Below, piece by piece: positions 1 to 8,605 of a DNA stretch of 32,953 nt (position 1 is the stretch's first letter; each line of letters starts with the position of its first letter). Source of the stretch: Spirochaetota bacterium. Its GTDB lineage: Bacteria; Spirochaetota; Spirochaetia; Treponematales; UBA12059. The stretch covers positions 1 through 32,953 of the forward strand of contig JAKPPT010000018.1 in NCBI GenBank assembly GCA_029547205.1, read 5' to 3'. The notes under the pieces were generated by a model, which saw only the letters and a list, made by a program, of their open reading frames with translations, ran no database searches and was not told where the DNA came from. Made by a program: the position numbers and the translations under genes.

Positions 1-69
1 TAACATCCCCCTATACTGTACAGGGTCTTTACTGTTACGATAGAGTTCATAATACTTAAGCGTAAACAT
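1..69 (-). CDS. 5' end of a minus-strand gene, possibly a transposase/HTH protein (partial)
   Basis: An ATG at 69 reading leftwards is preceded by a strong Shine-Dalgarno AGGAGG on the minus strand (about 74-80). It opens a frame with no stop to the window edge, beginning MFTLKYYELYRNSKDPVQYR. The Tyr/Lys-rich start resembles N-termini of helix-turn-helix transposase-type proteins, but only about 23 codons are visible, so the function is a guess. The gene is divergent from the chemoreceptor that follows. Confidence 0.45.
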   Translation of the reverse strand, partial: MFTLKYYELYRNSKDPVQYRGML

Positions 70-149
70 GGTCCCTCCTGTGGTTAGAGTTATGTATAGT
101 AATGCTACTTGATTTCGTTGACTTCAAGTAGCGCCTTGGGGGGGACCAT
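68..149. repeat. Nested inverted repeats upstream of the left-edge gene
   Basis: GCTACTTGA (104-112) and TCAAGTAGC (124-132) form a perfect 9-bp inverted repeat. It is enclosed by a second pair, ATGGTCCC (68-75) and GGGACCAT (142-149). The outer left arm covers the start codon and part of the ribosome-binding site of the minus-strand gene. A folded leader could therefore hide its start. No T-run follows, so a terminator is unlikely. Confidence 0.5.
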
Positions 150-184
150 CTCCCTTCGCTGTTCATGTTTTCATATTTATTTTA

Positions 185-213
185 TTGACTCTTTTATATA
201 GTAAATTTATAAT
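185..213 (+). promoter_or_regulatory. Sigma-70-type promoter for the chemoreceptor at 252
   Basis: TTGACT (185-190), a 17-nt spacer and a perfect TATAAT (208-213). The predicted start of transcription is near 220, giving a leader of about 32 nt before the ATG at 252. Confidence 0.75.
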
Positions 214-251
214 AGAACGGACTATAAATATTATAACAATAAGGTTTAAAC

Positions 252-2054
252 ATGAAACTAAAAACAAAGCTAATCTCATTAATTTTAATTGTGATGACAT
301 TTGTTCTACTGGCAATTTTTCTCATTGTTATGGGAATGTATAAAGAGAGAGTCATTTCGATATATAAACAACGTGCTCTGGCAATTGCAAATTCTGCTGC
401 AGTGGTGATATCGCCTGATGATTTCGCAGTTGTTGCAGCAGACCGAGATAAGGAGAGCGATGTATTTAAACGGAACTATGTGCTCCTCAACAAGATTCTG
501 CGTGCAAACGATGTAACATATTTGTACTCAATGGCAAAAATTGATGACAGCACTTTCATGTATGTGCTTGATGGTACGGATATAGACTCAGATGGTTTTT
601 CTAACCCAGGTGATACGGACACTTTAGATAACTTCGACCCTGCAGTGCTAGAAGCCTTTGCTGGAAACTCGGTGGCTACTGATATTTATGATGGAGGCGT
701 ATGGGGCGACCTCCTTTCGGCTTTTGTTCCCATAAAGGATACTGCTGGTGAGGTAATAGGCGTAATGGGTATTGATATTCAGGCTAAGGATGTTCGGTCT
801 GGTGTCCTTGCTGCCACGACGCGGCTCTTTTTCGTTTTTGTGGTGAGCCTTATGGCTATGTGGTTTGTCAACATTTTGCTTATTGAGATAATTTTGTCGC
901 GACGCATAGACCGGTTGCTCGTTCTTTTCCATGATATAACAAGTGGTACGGGAGATTTAACGCAGAGACTCAATTTTTCAGGAAAGGACGAGATGTCCAA
1001 GCTCTCTTATTATTTTGATGAATTTGTTGGACGAATGCAGGGTATTGTAAAGCAAGTTGCAGCTTCTGCTCACGAACTTGAAATCTCAGGGGTTTTGCTT
1101 GCATCCGATATAACAGAAACAGCAGCTTCCATGAATGAGATCAATGCAAATATACAGAGCATAAGAGGGCTAGCAAAGAACCAGACTTCCTGTGTGGAAG
1201 AAACTATAAAAACTATCGATTCCATGGTTGCAAATACTGAACAGCTCTCTCAGTTCATAGCGTCTTTGTCGGAGAATGTAACAGAGTCTTCTCGAGGCGT
1301 CTATGAAATGCTCGAAAATATCCGAGGAATCTCTCAAAAGCTTGAGAAAAACAGCCAAAACATAACAGCTCTCGTGTTGGCGGCAAATCGGGGGGAAACC
1401 AGCATTAAAACTATGAAGAACGAAACGAACGCCATAGCAGCCGATGCGGGGAAGCTTTTGGAGGTTAGCTCGATGCTACAGAAAATAGCGAGTCAGACAA
1501 ACCTTCTTGCCATGAATGCTGCTATAGAAGCAGCGCATGCAGGTGATGCAGGTTCGGGTTTTGCCGTTGTAGCTGGTGAGGTTAGAGCATTAGCCGAATC
1601 AGCTGGAAACCAGGCAAAGGAATTTTCTTCAATATTAAAGGCAATTAAAAATTCGATAGATAAAGTTAATGGTTTTGTTGAAAATGTTCATGAAGAATTT
1701 ATAACAATAAAAGAAGATATAACTATGGTTTCACAAGAGGAGCTGTCTATACAATCCGATATAACCAAACAAGTGGAAAACAGCCAAAAGTTAGAGCAGA
1801 TGTTTGAAATTTTACAGACGAGTGCAAAGGATACAAAAAATACTGTCGATGAGCTTGCGAGTGCAAATGTTCAGGTTCATTTAGAGAGTAACAAGCTTGC
1901 ACAGATAACCCAAGAAATAGAGGCGAGCATAGCAGAGATGGCAATAGGGTCGGAAGAAGTTGCTAATGCACTTTATGGTATCAATGATATATCGCTTAAA
2001 AACAAGGAGCAGGTTGTTCTGCTAAAGGACGAAATTGATATGTTCAAGGTCTGA
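252..2054 (+). CDS. Methyl-accepting chemotaxis protein (transmembrane)
   Basis: A 600-residue chemoreceptor. It senses a periplasmic ligand and controls CheA at the cell pole. A first membrane helix (about 8-28) and a second (about 191-214) flank a periplasmic domain of about 160 residues that resembles a Cache/PAS-like sensor. A HAMP linker follows (about 215-267), then a long coiled coil. The signalling tip is clear at about 412-450, with [20 protein letters not shown] and a GEVRALAE segment. No C-terminal CheR/CheB-binding pentapeptide is seen (the end is DEIDMFKV). The ATG has a weak AAGG ribosome site, but a strong promoter lies upstream and a hairpin follows, so it is probably a single-gene unit. 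The ligand is unknown. Confidence 0.95.
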   Translation: MKLKTKLISLILIVMTFVLLAIFLIVMGMYKERVISIYKQRALAIANSAAVVISPDDFAVVAADRDKESDVFKRNYVLLNKILRANDVTYLYSMAKIDDSTFMYVLDGTDIDSDGFSNPGDTDTLDNFDPAVLEAFAGNSVATDIYDGGVWGDLLSAFVPIKDTAGEVIGVMGIDIQAKDVRSGVLAATTRLFFVFVVSLMAMWFVNILLIEIILSRRIDRLLVLFHDITSGTGDLTQRLNFSGKDEMSKLSYYFDEFVGRMQGIVKQVAASAHELEISGVLLASDITETAASMNEINANIQSIRGLAKNQTSCVEETIKTIDSMVANTEQLSQFIASLSENVTESSRGVYEMLENIRGISQKLEKNSQNITALVLAANRGETSIKTMKNETNAIAADAGKLLEVSSMLQKIASQTNLLAMNAAIEAAHAGDAGSGFAVVAGEVRALAESAGNQAKEFSSILKAIKNSIDKVNGFVENVHEEFITIKEDITMVSQEELSIQSDITKQVENSQKLEQMFEILQTSAKDTKNTVDELASANVQVHLESNKLAQITQEIEASIAEMAIGSEEVANALYGINDISLKNKEQVVLLKDEIDMFKV

Positions 2055-2080
2055 TGATCTGGTTTTGTTTCAGCTTGATG

Positions 2081-2118
2081 CAAAAAACTGCTCCAGTTTT
2101 GGACAGTTTTTTGTGTTT
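2081..2118 (+). terminator. Probable Rho-independent terminator after the chemoreceptor
   Basis: CAAAAAACTG (2081-2090) and CAGTTTTTTG (2104-2113) form a perfect 10-bp stem whose 3' arm contains six T. It begins 26 nt after the stop codon. The stem is AT-rich, so strength is uncertain. Confidence 0.6.
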
Positions 2119-2136
2119 GTGACGCATACCATCATA

Positions 2137-2161
2137 ATGCCTCATCATAAATTCTTACCGT
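2137..2161 (+). repeat. Left terminal inverted repeat of the dead IS
   Basis: The sequence starts ATGCCTCATCATAAATTC and is the reverse complement of 2882-2906 with a single mismatch over 25 bp. A partial second copy of the internal motif (CATCATGC...ATCTTACC) lies just inside, at about 2176-2196, as in elements with repeated transposase-binding sites. Confidence 0.75.
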
Positions 2162-2237
2162 AAGCGTACTAGATGCATCATGCAAAAATCTTACCAGAGC
2201 ACTGTGGGTCTCTGTACTAGGCAGAGTTTCGTTTTTT

Positions 2238-2593
2238 TTAAGGTGTTTTGCACTGTTTGTAAATTGTATGGACTTTTTCTCCAATCATGGTTTTGTTGAT
2301 GAATTCGAATCCGTTGTCAGTGTCCACCCCATGCAACTCATACGGCAGTGATTGTTTTAGGCTCTCGGCACACCCTCCTTGACCCAGTGATGAGCACTGT
2401 TTTGCAGTGCTAGTAGCACGGTCTAGCCCAAGACAAACATCAGTCATGGTCAATGTTCTGCAAAACTCGCCGTGTACGGTTCCTCAATCATGAAAAACAG
2501 TGTCAAATTCAAAGAAACCTGGCTGTCGTTCTTCGAAACTAAATGAAAGCCTTACCGGTTTTTTATACTTAAGAAACCCTGATTTTTTACTAC
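2238..2593 (-). pseudogene. Remnant of an IS481/rve-type DDE transposase
   Basis: Reading the minus strand from about 2593 to 2238 gives a DDE integrase core. It contains QPGFFEFDTV with the first catalytic Asp, GEFCRTLTMTDV, and later LHGVDTDNGFEFIN with the second catalytic Asp. An in-frame TGA at 2486-2484 breaks the frame between the first Asp and the GEFCRTLTMTDV block. The usual NGSEF has become NGFEF. The frame ends in a short unrelated tail before the left inverted repeat, so the C-terminal Glu region is missing. The upstream DNA-binding part is too decayed to follow and may contain frameshifts. It cannot make an active transposase. Confidence 0.75.
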
Positions 2594-2881
2594 TATACTG
2601 CGCCGTGCAGGTATGGTTTGCCCGTTCAAAATCTTTTGTAAGCACGCACAAAACACCGTATCATACCGGCATATTCCTTGTCGTTTTTTCCGTTTTTGTT
2701 GTGTCTCGGCGATTATGTTGACAGCTTTTCCATTGCAAGTACGTAAAAGCTACTTTCCCCAAGTAGATAAGAGCATGGTTGCATATTTCCTGTGTTAGCG
2801 ACTTGCTTTCCCTCATAGTTAACCCCCCCCATGTTTTCACCCCGCTGTAAGTTTATAGCTGGGTATAAATAACATACATTC

Positions 2882-2906
2882 ACGGTAAGAATTTATAATG
2901 AGGCAT
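2882..2906 (-). repeat. Right terminal inverted repeat of the dead IS
   Basis: ACGGTAAGAATTTATAATG continuing to AGGCAT, matching the reverse complement of 2137-2161 at 24 of 25 positions. It ends 44 bp upstream of the -35 box of the kinase-like gene, so the native promoter of that gene was not interrupted. Confidence 0.75.
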
Positions 2907-2950
2907 CAGACTACATTTGGGTAAGATTTTTGATGAGGCAACTCGTGCAA

Positions 2951-2979
2951 TTTACAAAATCGTACTTCTCCTTTACAAT
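2951..2979 (+). promoter_or_regulatory. Promoter of the kinase-like gene, predicted to give a leaderless mRNA
   Basis: TTTACA (2951-2956), 17-nt spacer, TACAAT (2974-2979), then exactly 6 nt to the ATG at 2986. No Shine-Dalgarno sequence precedes this ATG. The predicted +1 therefore coincides with the start codon. Confidence 0.65.
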
Positions 2980-2985
2980 TACCAT

Positions 2986-4128
2986 ATGGAACTATCTTCA
3001 TTGGAGCAAAAACTTAAGATTCTTATTTCACGCTCACGTGTAATGAATATCAGTACAGTAGCTGTTCGGGTCATTGTGAATCCTTTTGCAGGTGGCTTTT
3101 CACGAGCACTCAAGTTCGAGCAGACACACGGGATTCTCGATAAGCTATTAGCGGAAACAGAGGAGCTCCCAGAACAAAAACCAATATCTTGGGAAGTGCT
3201 TACGACTACAGCGAGCCGACATGCGACACAAATTGCAAATGACCTATTAGAGAAAGCTGCGCTGCAAAGTAACCAACAGTGGCTTGTGATACTTGCCTGT
3301 GGTGATGGCACCACATGGGAATTTCTCGATGGACTGACACGGGCTCCTGCTGAAATTGTTGAGCGTTTTACAATACTGAGACTCCCGCTGGGGACAGGCA
3401 ATGATGGTACCGATGGATGGACACTGGAAGATTCATTATCGAGGCTTTTTGATGAAGGTGTAATACTAAAACAGCCGTATGTCACTATACACACTGCAAA
3501 ACAGAGCAAGCAGAGTAAGGCATCACCTTCTGGTTTTAGGGCTTTTAATATTGTTAGTATAGGACTCGATGCATTTGTTGCACATATGACAAATAAATTA
3601 AAAAAGAAGCTTCCTGGTGATTCCTTTAAGCTTTGGCTTGATCTTGCTACGGTATTCTATGACAGCATCTATAAAACTGGAACAATGAAAATTGTTGGGA
3701 AGGGAACAATAGCTACTATCCCATCGGAGTCTACTCGTAAATATGCTGCCCATGTTACGGTTGGTACTGACCAGTTTACCATCGAAGGCAGATTTCTTCT
3801 TCTTGCTGTAGGTGCTGATGGTAGACGTACATATGGTTCTCATCAGTTCATTTTGCCCGATGAAAACAACGTGTGTCTTATAGAGAAAATGAGTCTGTTC
3901 CGAAAAATCAAACTCAAAACACCCATAGTAAGCGGAGAGCATAAAAAATTTCCTGAAGTAATTCTCGCTCAATCAAGAGAACTCACGGTTTACTATGATG
4001 AAACAATACTTATGCAGATGGATGGTGAATCAATCGAATTAAGTCCAGAAGATTTTCCGCTGGTTATAAAAGTCTCCGAACCAATTTTGCGTTATCTGGG
4101 AAGAAAAGACGGAAAGCGACATGTGTAA
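2986..4128 (+). CDS. Diacylglycerol/sphingosine-kinase-family lipid kinase
   Basis: A 380-residue protein with the DAGK catalytic fold. It contains an N-terminal IVNPFAGG nucleotide-site motif, an ACGDGTTWEFLDGL segment corresponding to the family's GGDGT loop (first Gly replaced by Cys), and LPLGTGND. Known members phosphorylate diacylglycerol, ceramide or sphingoid bases at the inner membrane face; the substrate here cannot be told. The frame stays open upstream to a TTG at 2917. I prefer the ATG at 2986 because a -35/-10 pair ends 6 nt before it and conserved sequence begins only after it. A YciO-like gene follows after 76 nt with no terminator, so cotranscription is possible. Confidence 0.85.
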   Translation: MELSSLEQKLKILISRSRVMNISTVAVRVIVNPFAGGFSRALKFEQTHGILDKLLAETEELPEQKPISWEVLTTTASRHATQIANDLLEKAALQSNQQWLVILACGDGTTWEFLDGLTRAPAEIVERFTILRLPLGTGNDGTDGWTLEDSLSRLFDEGVILKQPYVTIHTAKQSKQSKASPSGFRAFNIVSIGLDAFVAHMTNKLKKKLPGDSFKLWLDLATVFYDSIYKTGTMKIVGKGTIATIPSESTRKYAAHVTVGTDQFTIEGRFLLLAVGADGRRTYGSHQFILPDENNVCLIEKMSLFRKIKLKTPIVSGEHKKFPEVILAQSRELTVYYDETILMQMDGESIELSPEDFPLVIKVSEPILRYLGRKDGKRHV

Positions 4129-4204
4129 TGCTGAAGCCAATTTTGATGTGCCATAGAAAAGCTGATTACGTTTGATACTGAAGCAATATACAGAATGGAG
4201 CACT

Positions 4205-4840
4205 ATGATCGAATATATTATTGCATCAAATCCAGATAGTCGCATTGTTAAGAAGACTGCTGATATGCTCAAGCGAGGTGGTCTTGTTGCTATACCAACG
4301 GATACAAGCTGGGCTATTATTGCATCAATCGGTTCAAAAGAAGGCAGGGATAAGCTGCTTGACTGCATGCCGTTGGAACGGAGGCATGCACCTACGTTTA
4401 TCTGTACCGATATTCAGCAAACTTCTGAATACTGTGAAATTTCTGATGCAGTGTTTAGATACATTAAAAAATTAGTTCCAGGGCCATTTGTGTTTATACT
4501 GCGAAGTACAAATAAAATTGCTAAACTTTTTTCACTAAAACGTGCAGAAGTAGGGGTGAGAATTCCTGCGCATCCAGTAGCGCATGCTATAATTGCTGAA
4601 TTGGGTGTCCCGCTTTTAGCAATCACCGCACGTAAAACTATGATAAACAAATCAAGCGAGCCTCCTCAATATCCAGAAGAAGAATTATTTGATGAAGCAT
4701 GGGAACTTGAGGATATCCCGGGTCTTGATCTCATTATCACAGGAGAAGAAAATTGTGATAAAAAAATAACAACAGTAATTGATTTAAGAACAGATGAACC
4801 AATCGTAATTAGACAGGGTGCTGGAATTATCGAAAAATAG
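4205..4840 (+). CDS. YciO/Sua5/YrdC-family RNA-binding protein
   Basis: A 211-residue single-domain protein of the Sua5-YciO-YrdC fold. Known TsaC/Sua5 members make L-threonylcarbamoyl-AMP for the t6A37 modification of ANN-decoding tRNAs. Family marks are GGLVAIPTDTSWAI near the N-terminus, LVPGPFVFILRST and VGVRIPAHP. The APTFICTDIQQTSEY block and overall length resemble the YciO branch more than TsaC, and YciO may not replace TsaC, so t6A synthesis is not assured. The ATG at 4205 has GGAG four bases upstream and is favoured over an earlier in-frame TTG at 4172. It ends 14 bp from the convergent DinB-like gene. Confidence 0.85.
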   Translation: MIEYIIASNPDSRIVKKTADMLKRGGLVAIPTDTSWAIIASIGSKEGRDKLLDCMPLERRHAPTFICTDIQQTSEYCEISDAVFRYIKKLVPGPFVFILRSTNKIAKLFSLKRAEVGVRIPAHPVAHAIIAELGVPLLAITARKTMINKSSEPPQYPEEELFDEAWELEDIPGLDLIITGEENCDKKITTVIDLRTDEPIVIRQGAGIIEK

Positions 4841-4854
4841 AATGTGAGCAGCTA

Positions 4855-5331
4855 CTAATGGTGTTTCTCTTTTAATGAAGGTAGACCCATCGAACGCATT
4901 TGTGCCCCATGAAACGCATCATGTGTCAATAACCAGGAAATAACAGCTTTCCAAGGTTTTTTCCATGAGGGCATAGGTTCTTCAAGCCTGGATTCTCCCA
5001 ATGAGCGAAGGCCGTTCATACATGCAGTATGCATCGCAATAAGTAATTTTTTGTCCTGTTCCCAGCCTTCTTTGTTCACGGCATGTGGAGCAGGGAACCA
5101 GCTTTCGTCCGTATAATTCCATGATGAAACATTTTGATCTAAATCTTTTGCAATAATATATTTACATTTTGCACAATGCAGCATAATTTCCCATGCACTG
5201 TATCCTTCCCATGTGTTTTTGTTTTGTGCCTCTTCCCATGAAAGCTTTTCCAGAGTAGCCATAAAAGAGAGGCCATTCCAGGATTTTCCATTAAATTCAG
5301 CATCGAGCATCGCAAGCACTGCATCAAACAT
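4855..5331 (-). CDS. DinB-like four-helix metal-binding protein
   Basis: A 158-residue protein with the look of the DinB/YfiT superfamily, four-helix proteins that bind a divalent metal through three His. Visible candidates are the His of EIMLHCAKCK in the middle and the pair in THDAFHGAQMR near the C-terminus, typical of the family's last helix. Family members include damage-inducible proteins and thiol-dependent transferases; no specific reaction can be assigned. The start at 5331 follows a perfect AAGGAGG ribosome site and is preferred to the upstream ATG at 5349. It lies 32 nt downstream of the pseudo-helicase gene on the same strand and is probably cotranscribed with it. Confidence 0.8.
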   Translation of the reverse strand: MFDAVLAMLDAEFNGKSWNGLSFMATLEKLSWEEAQNKNTWEGYSAWEIMLHCAKCKYIIAKDLDQNVSSWNYTDESWFPAPHAVNKEGWEQDKKLLIAMHTACMNGLRSLGESRLEEPMPSWKKPWKAVISWLLTHDAFHGAQMRSMGLPSLKEKHH

Positions 5332-5363
5332 GTATTCCTCCTTAATCAAAATCTTTTCAGATT

Positions 5364-7028
5364 TCAGTCCTGTTTATCTTTTTTTGTTTTTACCTTAAAT
5401 AGATTGGATATGCCTGTAAGTAAATTACGAAACACTGATGATTTTTGAGGATTATTACGATTTGTTGCTATTTGTTTCTTTGCATTGCCTGATTTTCGAT
5501 TATTGTTTGTTTGATTCCGGTCTGTGCTATGCCTGTGAGGTTGTTTATCTATCCTGGTTGTTTCTTTTGTGTTTGTTGGCTTACCGCTGGTACGTTGTTT
5601 CCCTTTTTTAGTATATGAGCCTTCAGTTTTTCCTGTGTTGAACTTTTTACCGTACTTTTCTTGATAGTATTTAAGCCGTTCTTCTGCGCTCATAGCATAT
5701 AATGCAGCATTGGAGTTTTCGTTATGGCCAGTAGTATAATGCTCTGCGTGATTCCTATCATGGTTGTATTTTTTTTGTTTTTCTATATGTTGATTTCTTG
5801 TTGGATGCTTACTTTCGTTATGTTTCTGAGCGTTGTGGCTATAATCATCGTTCTTGCCGTTTCTTTGATAATTGTTTTTGTCACGGCTTCTGGATCGTTT
5901 GTATTCATGCGATACAGCATCTTTATCAGCTTTGAGCTTCGATGGTACAAGTTCTTCTACTGGTATTTTAAACCCAAGTTCTTGTTCAATGATAGGAAGA
6001 TTGTAAACATACTCTTCGCATGCAAAGCTTATTGCTGTATGTGTTCCGCTCGTATCAATATGGTGCAGCCGTAATTTGTATGCTTGCGGAGATAATGGCA
6101 AATCGTAATTGATAAGGTACTGTATTTTTATTCCCGATCGCTCGAGACTTTTATCATTAGTAACGAGTACAGATGTGGTACCTTTTTGAAAGCCTTCAAG
6201 AATCTCTTTTTGTTCTTTTCTGCTTATGTAGGACAAAAACAAACTGGCAGAAACAGTATTAGCTCTTAGCCTGTTGGTGACATACTCTGCTGCTCCTTTT
6301 GTGTTACATACAACGACAGCTTTGGGAAGTGCTTGCAGTATGCCAAGCAGTAATGGAATTTTTTCCTGCTTATTGACATGGTACAATTGCTGTTTGAGTA
6401 CATCCGGTGTGATTGCTGTATCTTCAAGGGTTATTTTTTGAATATTTTTTGAAGCAGCGGAAAGAACTGCATCAATTTTTTGTTGTTCTGTCGTTGAAAA
6501 TACAAGCCACTGTGCAATAGTTTGAAATTTGAGCAGTGTTTTTAAGTCTTCCCCATAGCCTAAATTGATCATTGCATCAATAGCGTCGATCGTTATTGTT
6601 TCTATATCCTGTATAAGTTCTGGTTGTACTCGCTTTTGAGCAAGAAAAGCTTTAATAGATCCAATAATAATTGCTGGTTTTGTTGTTAAAACTTCAGGAT
6701 TACTCCCCGGAAGCGGTTCTAAAAGCTCCTGGACAGTGATTCTAAGTTTTTGCGCAATAGTATTGATTGCTTGCATAAGCTCATGGCTCTTTTGAGCAGT
6801 GCTCGTGAGTAGTGCCTGTATTGCATGGGGAGATGCTTTAGCCTTTGTAATAATCGGTAACGTACAGCATACAACATGATTATATGTAGTCTTGTTAATG
6901 ACATATATAGATGCTCCGCTCAGCGATTGCTGGAGAGGGTTTTGAAACACTTCAAGGAGTTCGTCGGAATAATGAACTAATGCAATGTCGTGTAAAAAAG
7001 AATCGAGTTCCACAGAATCAGAAAGCAT
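5364..7028 (-). CDS. DEAD-box-helicase-like protein with degenerate motifs and a basic tail
   Basis: A 554-residue protein that can be laid along both RecA-like halves of a DEAD-box RNA helicase but has lost the catalytic motifs. At the motif I position there is KTTYNHV instead of GSGKT. Motif II reads DAID (148-151) in TITIDAIDAMINLGYG instead of DEAD. Motif III is STT. Motif V is NDKSLERSG in place of ATDVAARGLD. Motif VI is LRLHHIDTSG (319-328) in place of HRIGRTGR. After about residue 363 comes a tail rich in Lys, Arg, Asn, His and Gln, including an EERLKYYQEKYGKKF segment like that in spirochaete helicase tails. ATP hydrolysis is unlikely; an RNA-binding or ribosome-associated scaffold is an inference. 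The start at 7028 has AGGTGG upstream. Confidence 0.75.
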   Translation of the reverse strand: MLSDSVELDSFLHDIALVHYSDELLEVFQNPLQQSLSGASIYVINKTTYNHVVCCTLPIITKAKASPHAIQALLTSTAQKSHELMQAINTIAQKLRITVQELLEPLPGSNPEVLTTKPAIIIGSIKAFLAQKRVQPELIQDIETITIDAIDAMINLGYGEDLKTLLKFQTIAQWLVFSTTEQQKIDAVLSAASKNIQKITLEDTAITPDVLKQQLYHVNKQEKIPLLLGILQALPKAVVVCNTKGAAEYVTNRLRANTVSASLFLSYISRKEQKEILEGFQKGTTSVLVTNDKSLERSGIKIQYLINYDLPLSPQAYKLRLHHIDTSGTHTAISFACEEYVYNLPIIEQELGFKIPVEELVPSKLKADKDAVSHEYKRSRSRDKNNYQRNGKNDDYSHNAQKHNESKHPTRNQHIEKQKKYNHDRNHAEHYTTGHNENSNAALYAMSAEERLKYYQEKYGKKFNTGKTEGSYTKKGKQRTSGKPTNTKETTRIDKQPHRHSTDRNQTNNNRKSGNAKKQIATNRNNPQKSSVFRNLLTGISNLFKVKTKKDKQD

Positions 7029-7081
7029 GAATACCACCTGTGCCAAAAATAATTTTATTGTTTTTCTTACAGTATTATTGG

Positions 7082-7109
7082 TTGCATAAAAACTGTTATA
7101 TGTTACAAT
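7082..7109 (+). promoter_or_regulatory. Putative promoter of the phospholipase-C-like gene
   Basis: TTGCAT (7082-7087), 16-nt spacer, TACAAT (7104-7109). The leader would be about 40 nt. It lies in the divergent region shared with the pseudo-helicase gene. Confidence 0.55.
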
Positions 7110-7156
7110 ATCATACATTTGATGCTTATAAAAGACATTGGAAAAGGATTATCGTT

Positions 7157-8593
7157 ATGAAACACAAACTGTTTGTATTTTTTTTGTTTACACTATTTGT
7201 GATCCAGTTTTTATTTTCCTGGGATGATCATGATCAGATCACTCACTATGCATTACAAGAAGAACAGTGGGCACATGATGCAGTTATTGCAGAATCGTTT
7301 GAGGCTTTTTTATCTAAAGAAAAAATTCAGCTCGTAGATGTGCTTTCGTATCTTGAGAAAGAAGCAGCTCATATACTTCCTTACTATGCTCCGTTACCTG
7401 ACTCTTTATACTTTAATCCTGTTCTTTCGGGAGATGCATTAGTTGAAAGTTTTCTCAAAGCTTTACGTGTCAATCCTTCATATCGATTTCTTCTCTTTTA
7501 TCAACCTCGTGCCAATGAGGCACGACCTACGGGAAAACCGGATATTGATACAGCAGTAATCGATGTATTTAATAATCGATTCCCGAACAGTCCCTTTATC
7601 GGTTTAGCAGAAAATGAATCGATTCCAGTCTGTGATGTTGTTGCAAGTGCTTCAGATGAACCGGATTATGGTTTAGACCTTGGGCTTTTTGAAGATAATA
7701 AAACACCATATGGTGCTCAGTATGGCTTTAACATTCAACCGTGGGGGAATCCTGCTCTCCTCTATGGAAGTCAGGCTCCATTACACATGGCATTCCCATG
7801 GGAAGACCCTATTATCAAACTAGTAGCACCATGGACACAGCAGAGCTTAAGTGCCTATAGAATTCATCAATTTACTACGCTCGCACGGTTTGCTTTTCAA
7901 GCAGGACACCCTTACTGGGGATACCGCTTTGCTGGAATAGCTCTCCATTACCTTCAGGATTTAGCGCAGCCATACCATGCACGGCTTTTCCCTGGAAAAT
8001 CTACACTTGCACTGCTGGCTATGAATATGTTTGGTTCTCAAAAACAAAAAGATGATGCAGTTGTAATACTTTCGAACCGTCATCTTGCTTTTGAGGATTA
8101 TGTGTATGATATTCTGGCAGAGGAAGTAAATTCTGAAATTCATCAAAAAGCAATAAAAGCGCTTTCTCAGTCTACAAAAATTATCGAGTATCGAACCATG
8201 TATGGTTATGATGTAGTTGCCTTTCAGGCATATAGAGCAGGCAATACGCTCGATAGAATGATTGCATCACAATTTCCAAAGCATATAGTAAATGATCCTG
8301 GCTATGACTATGGCGCAGATAAAAACAGACCATGGAAAGAATTGTATGCAATGGTACAGCAATCAGGAAATACAAAAGATTTGAACGCATTTATAACATC
8401 GCAGCTAGAGCTTGTTGGTATGTATACCCGGTCGTATCTTAATTCTGTACGATTACTTCAGGAAGAAAAGCCCAGAAATGTTCCTGCCGATTCCCGAAGT
8501 TTTTTGTATGTACTCATTGTTTTGCTTATAATTGCAGGAATAGGTTTGCTTATTACACGCATTGCAATTACCTCACGAAAGAAGCGAGCATAA
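7157..8593 (+). CDS. Exported zinc-dependent phospholipase C / P1-nuclease-like protein with C-terminal membrane anchor
   Basis: A 478-residue protein with an N-terminal signal sequence (MKHKLFVFFLFTLFVIQFLFS) followed at once by WDDHDQITHYAL. A Trp plus early His is typical of mature zinc phospholipases C. A second signature, ALHYLQDLAQPYHA, matches the family's HYxxD...PxH zinc motif, and SNRHLAFEDYV supplies another His/Glu pair. One hydrophobic helix near the C-terminus (FLYVLIVLLIIAGIGLLI) followed by Arg/Lys suggests a tail anchor in the inner membrane, with the enzyme facing the periplasm. The start at 7157 has AAGGA upstream and the signal peptide begins there; the frame extends upstream without a plausible start. 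Whether lipids or nucleic acid are cleaved is unknown. Confidence 0.75.
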   Translation: MKHKLFVFFLFTLFVIQFLFSWDDHDQITHYALQEEQWAHDAVIAESFEAFLSKEKIQLVDVLSYLEKEAAHILPYYAPLPDSLYFNPVLSGDALVESFLKALRVNPSYRFLLFYQPRANEARPTGKPDIDTAVIDVFNNRFPNSPFIGLAENESIPVCDVVASASDEPDYGLDLGLFEDNKTPYGAQYGFNIQPWGNPALLYGSQAPLHMAFPWEDPIIKLVAPWTQQSLSAYRIHQFTTLARFAFQAGHPYWGYRFAGIALHYLQDLAQPYHARLFPGKSTLALLAMNMFGSQKQKDDAVVILSNRHLAFEDYVYDILAEEVNSEIHQKAIKALSQSTKIIEYRTMYGYDVVAFQAYRAGNTLDRMIASQFPKHIVNDPGYDYGADKNRPWKELYAMVQQSGNTKDLNAFITSQLELVGMYTRSYLNSVRLLQEEKPRNVPADSRSFLYVLIVLLIIAGIGLLITRIAITSRKKRA

Positions 8594-8605
8594 TTGATGG
8601 TTACA

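Larger units (their letters stand above)
2137..2906 (-). mobile_element. Degenerate IS481-like insertion sequence bounded by inverted repeats
   Basis: A 770-bp stretch between the chemoreceptor and the kinase-like gene contains only a decayed transposase (minus strand). It is bounded by 25-bp inverted repeats with one mismatch. The size is below that of an intact IS of this family, and the transposase N-terminal part cannot be read, so it has probably lost internal DNA. No target-site duplication could be recognised. An eight-C run (2823-2830) lies inside. No other gene is present in this 0.9-kb gap. Confidence 0.7.

Noticed and set aside
2500-2798. Short plus-strand frames in the gap before the kinase gene.
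   Set aside because: They are antisense to the transposase remnant, lack ribosome sites and have no recognisable features.
2820-2831. Run of eight C that could be a phase-variable tract.
   Set aside because: It lies inside the dead IS and is not in a gene or between promoter elements.
2917-2985. Upstream TTG start for the lipid kinase gene.
   Set aside because: A promoter whose -10 ends 6 nt before the ATG at 2986 lies inside this extension, and the extra residues show no family similarity.
5724-6074. Hydrophobic plus-strand frame that looks like a membrane protein.
   Set aside because: It is the complement of the Lys/Asn/Arg-rich helicase tail, which automatically gives Phe/Val/Ile-rich antisense translation; no ribosome site.
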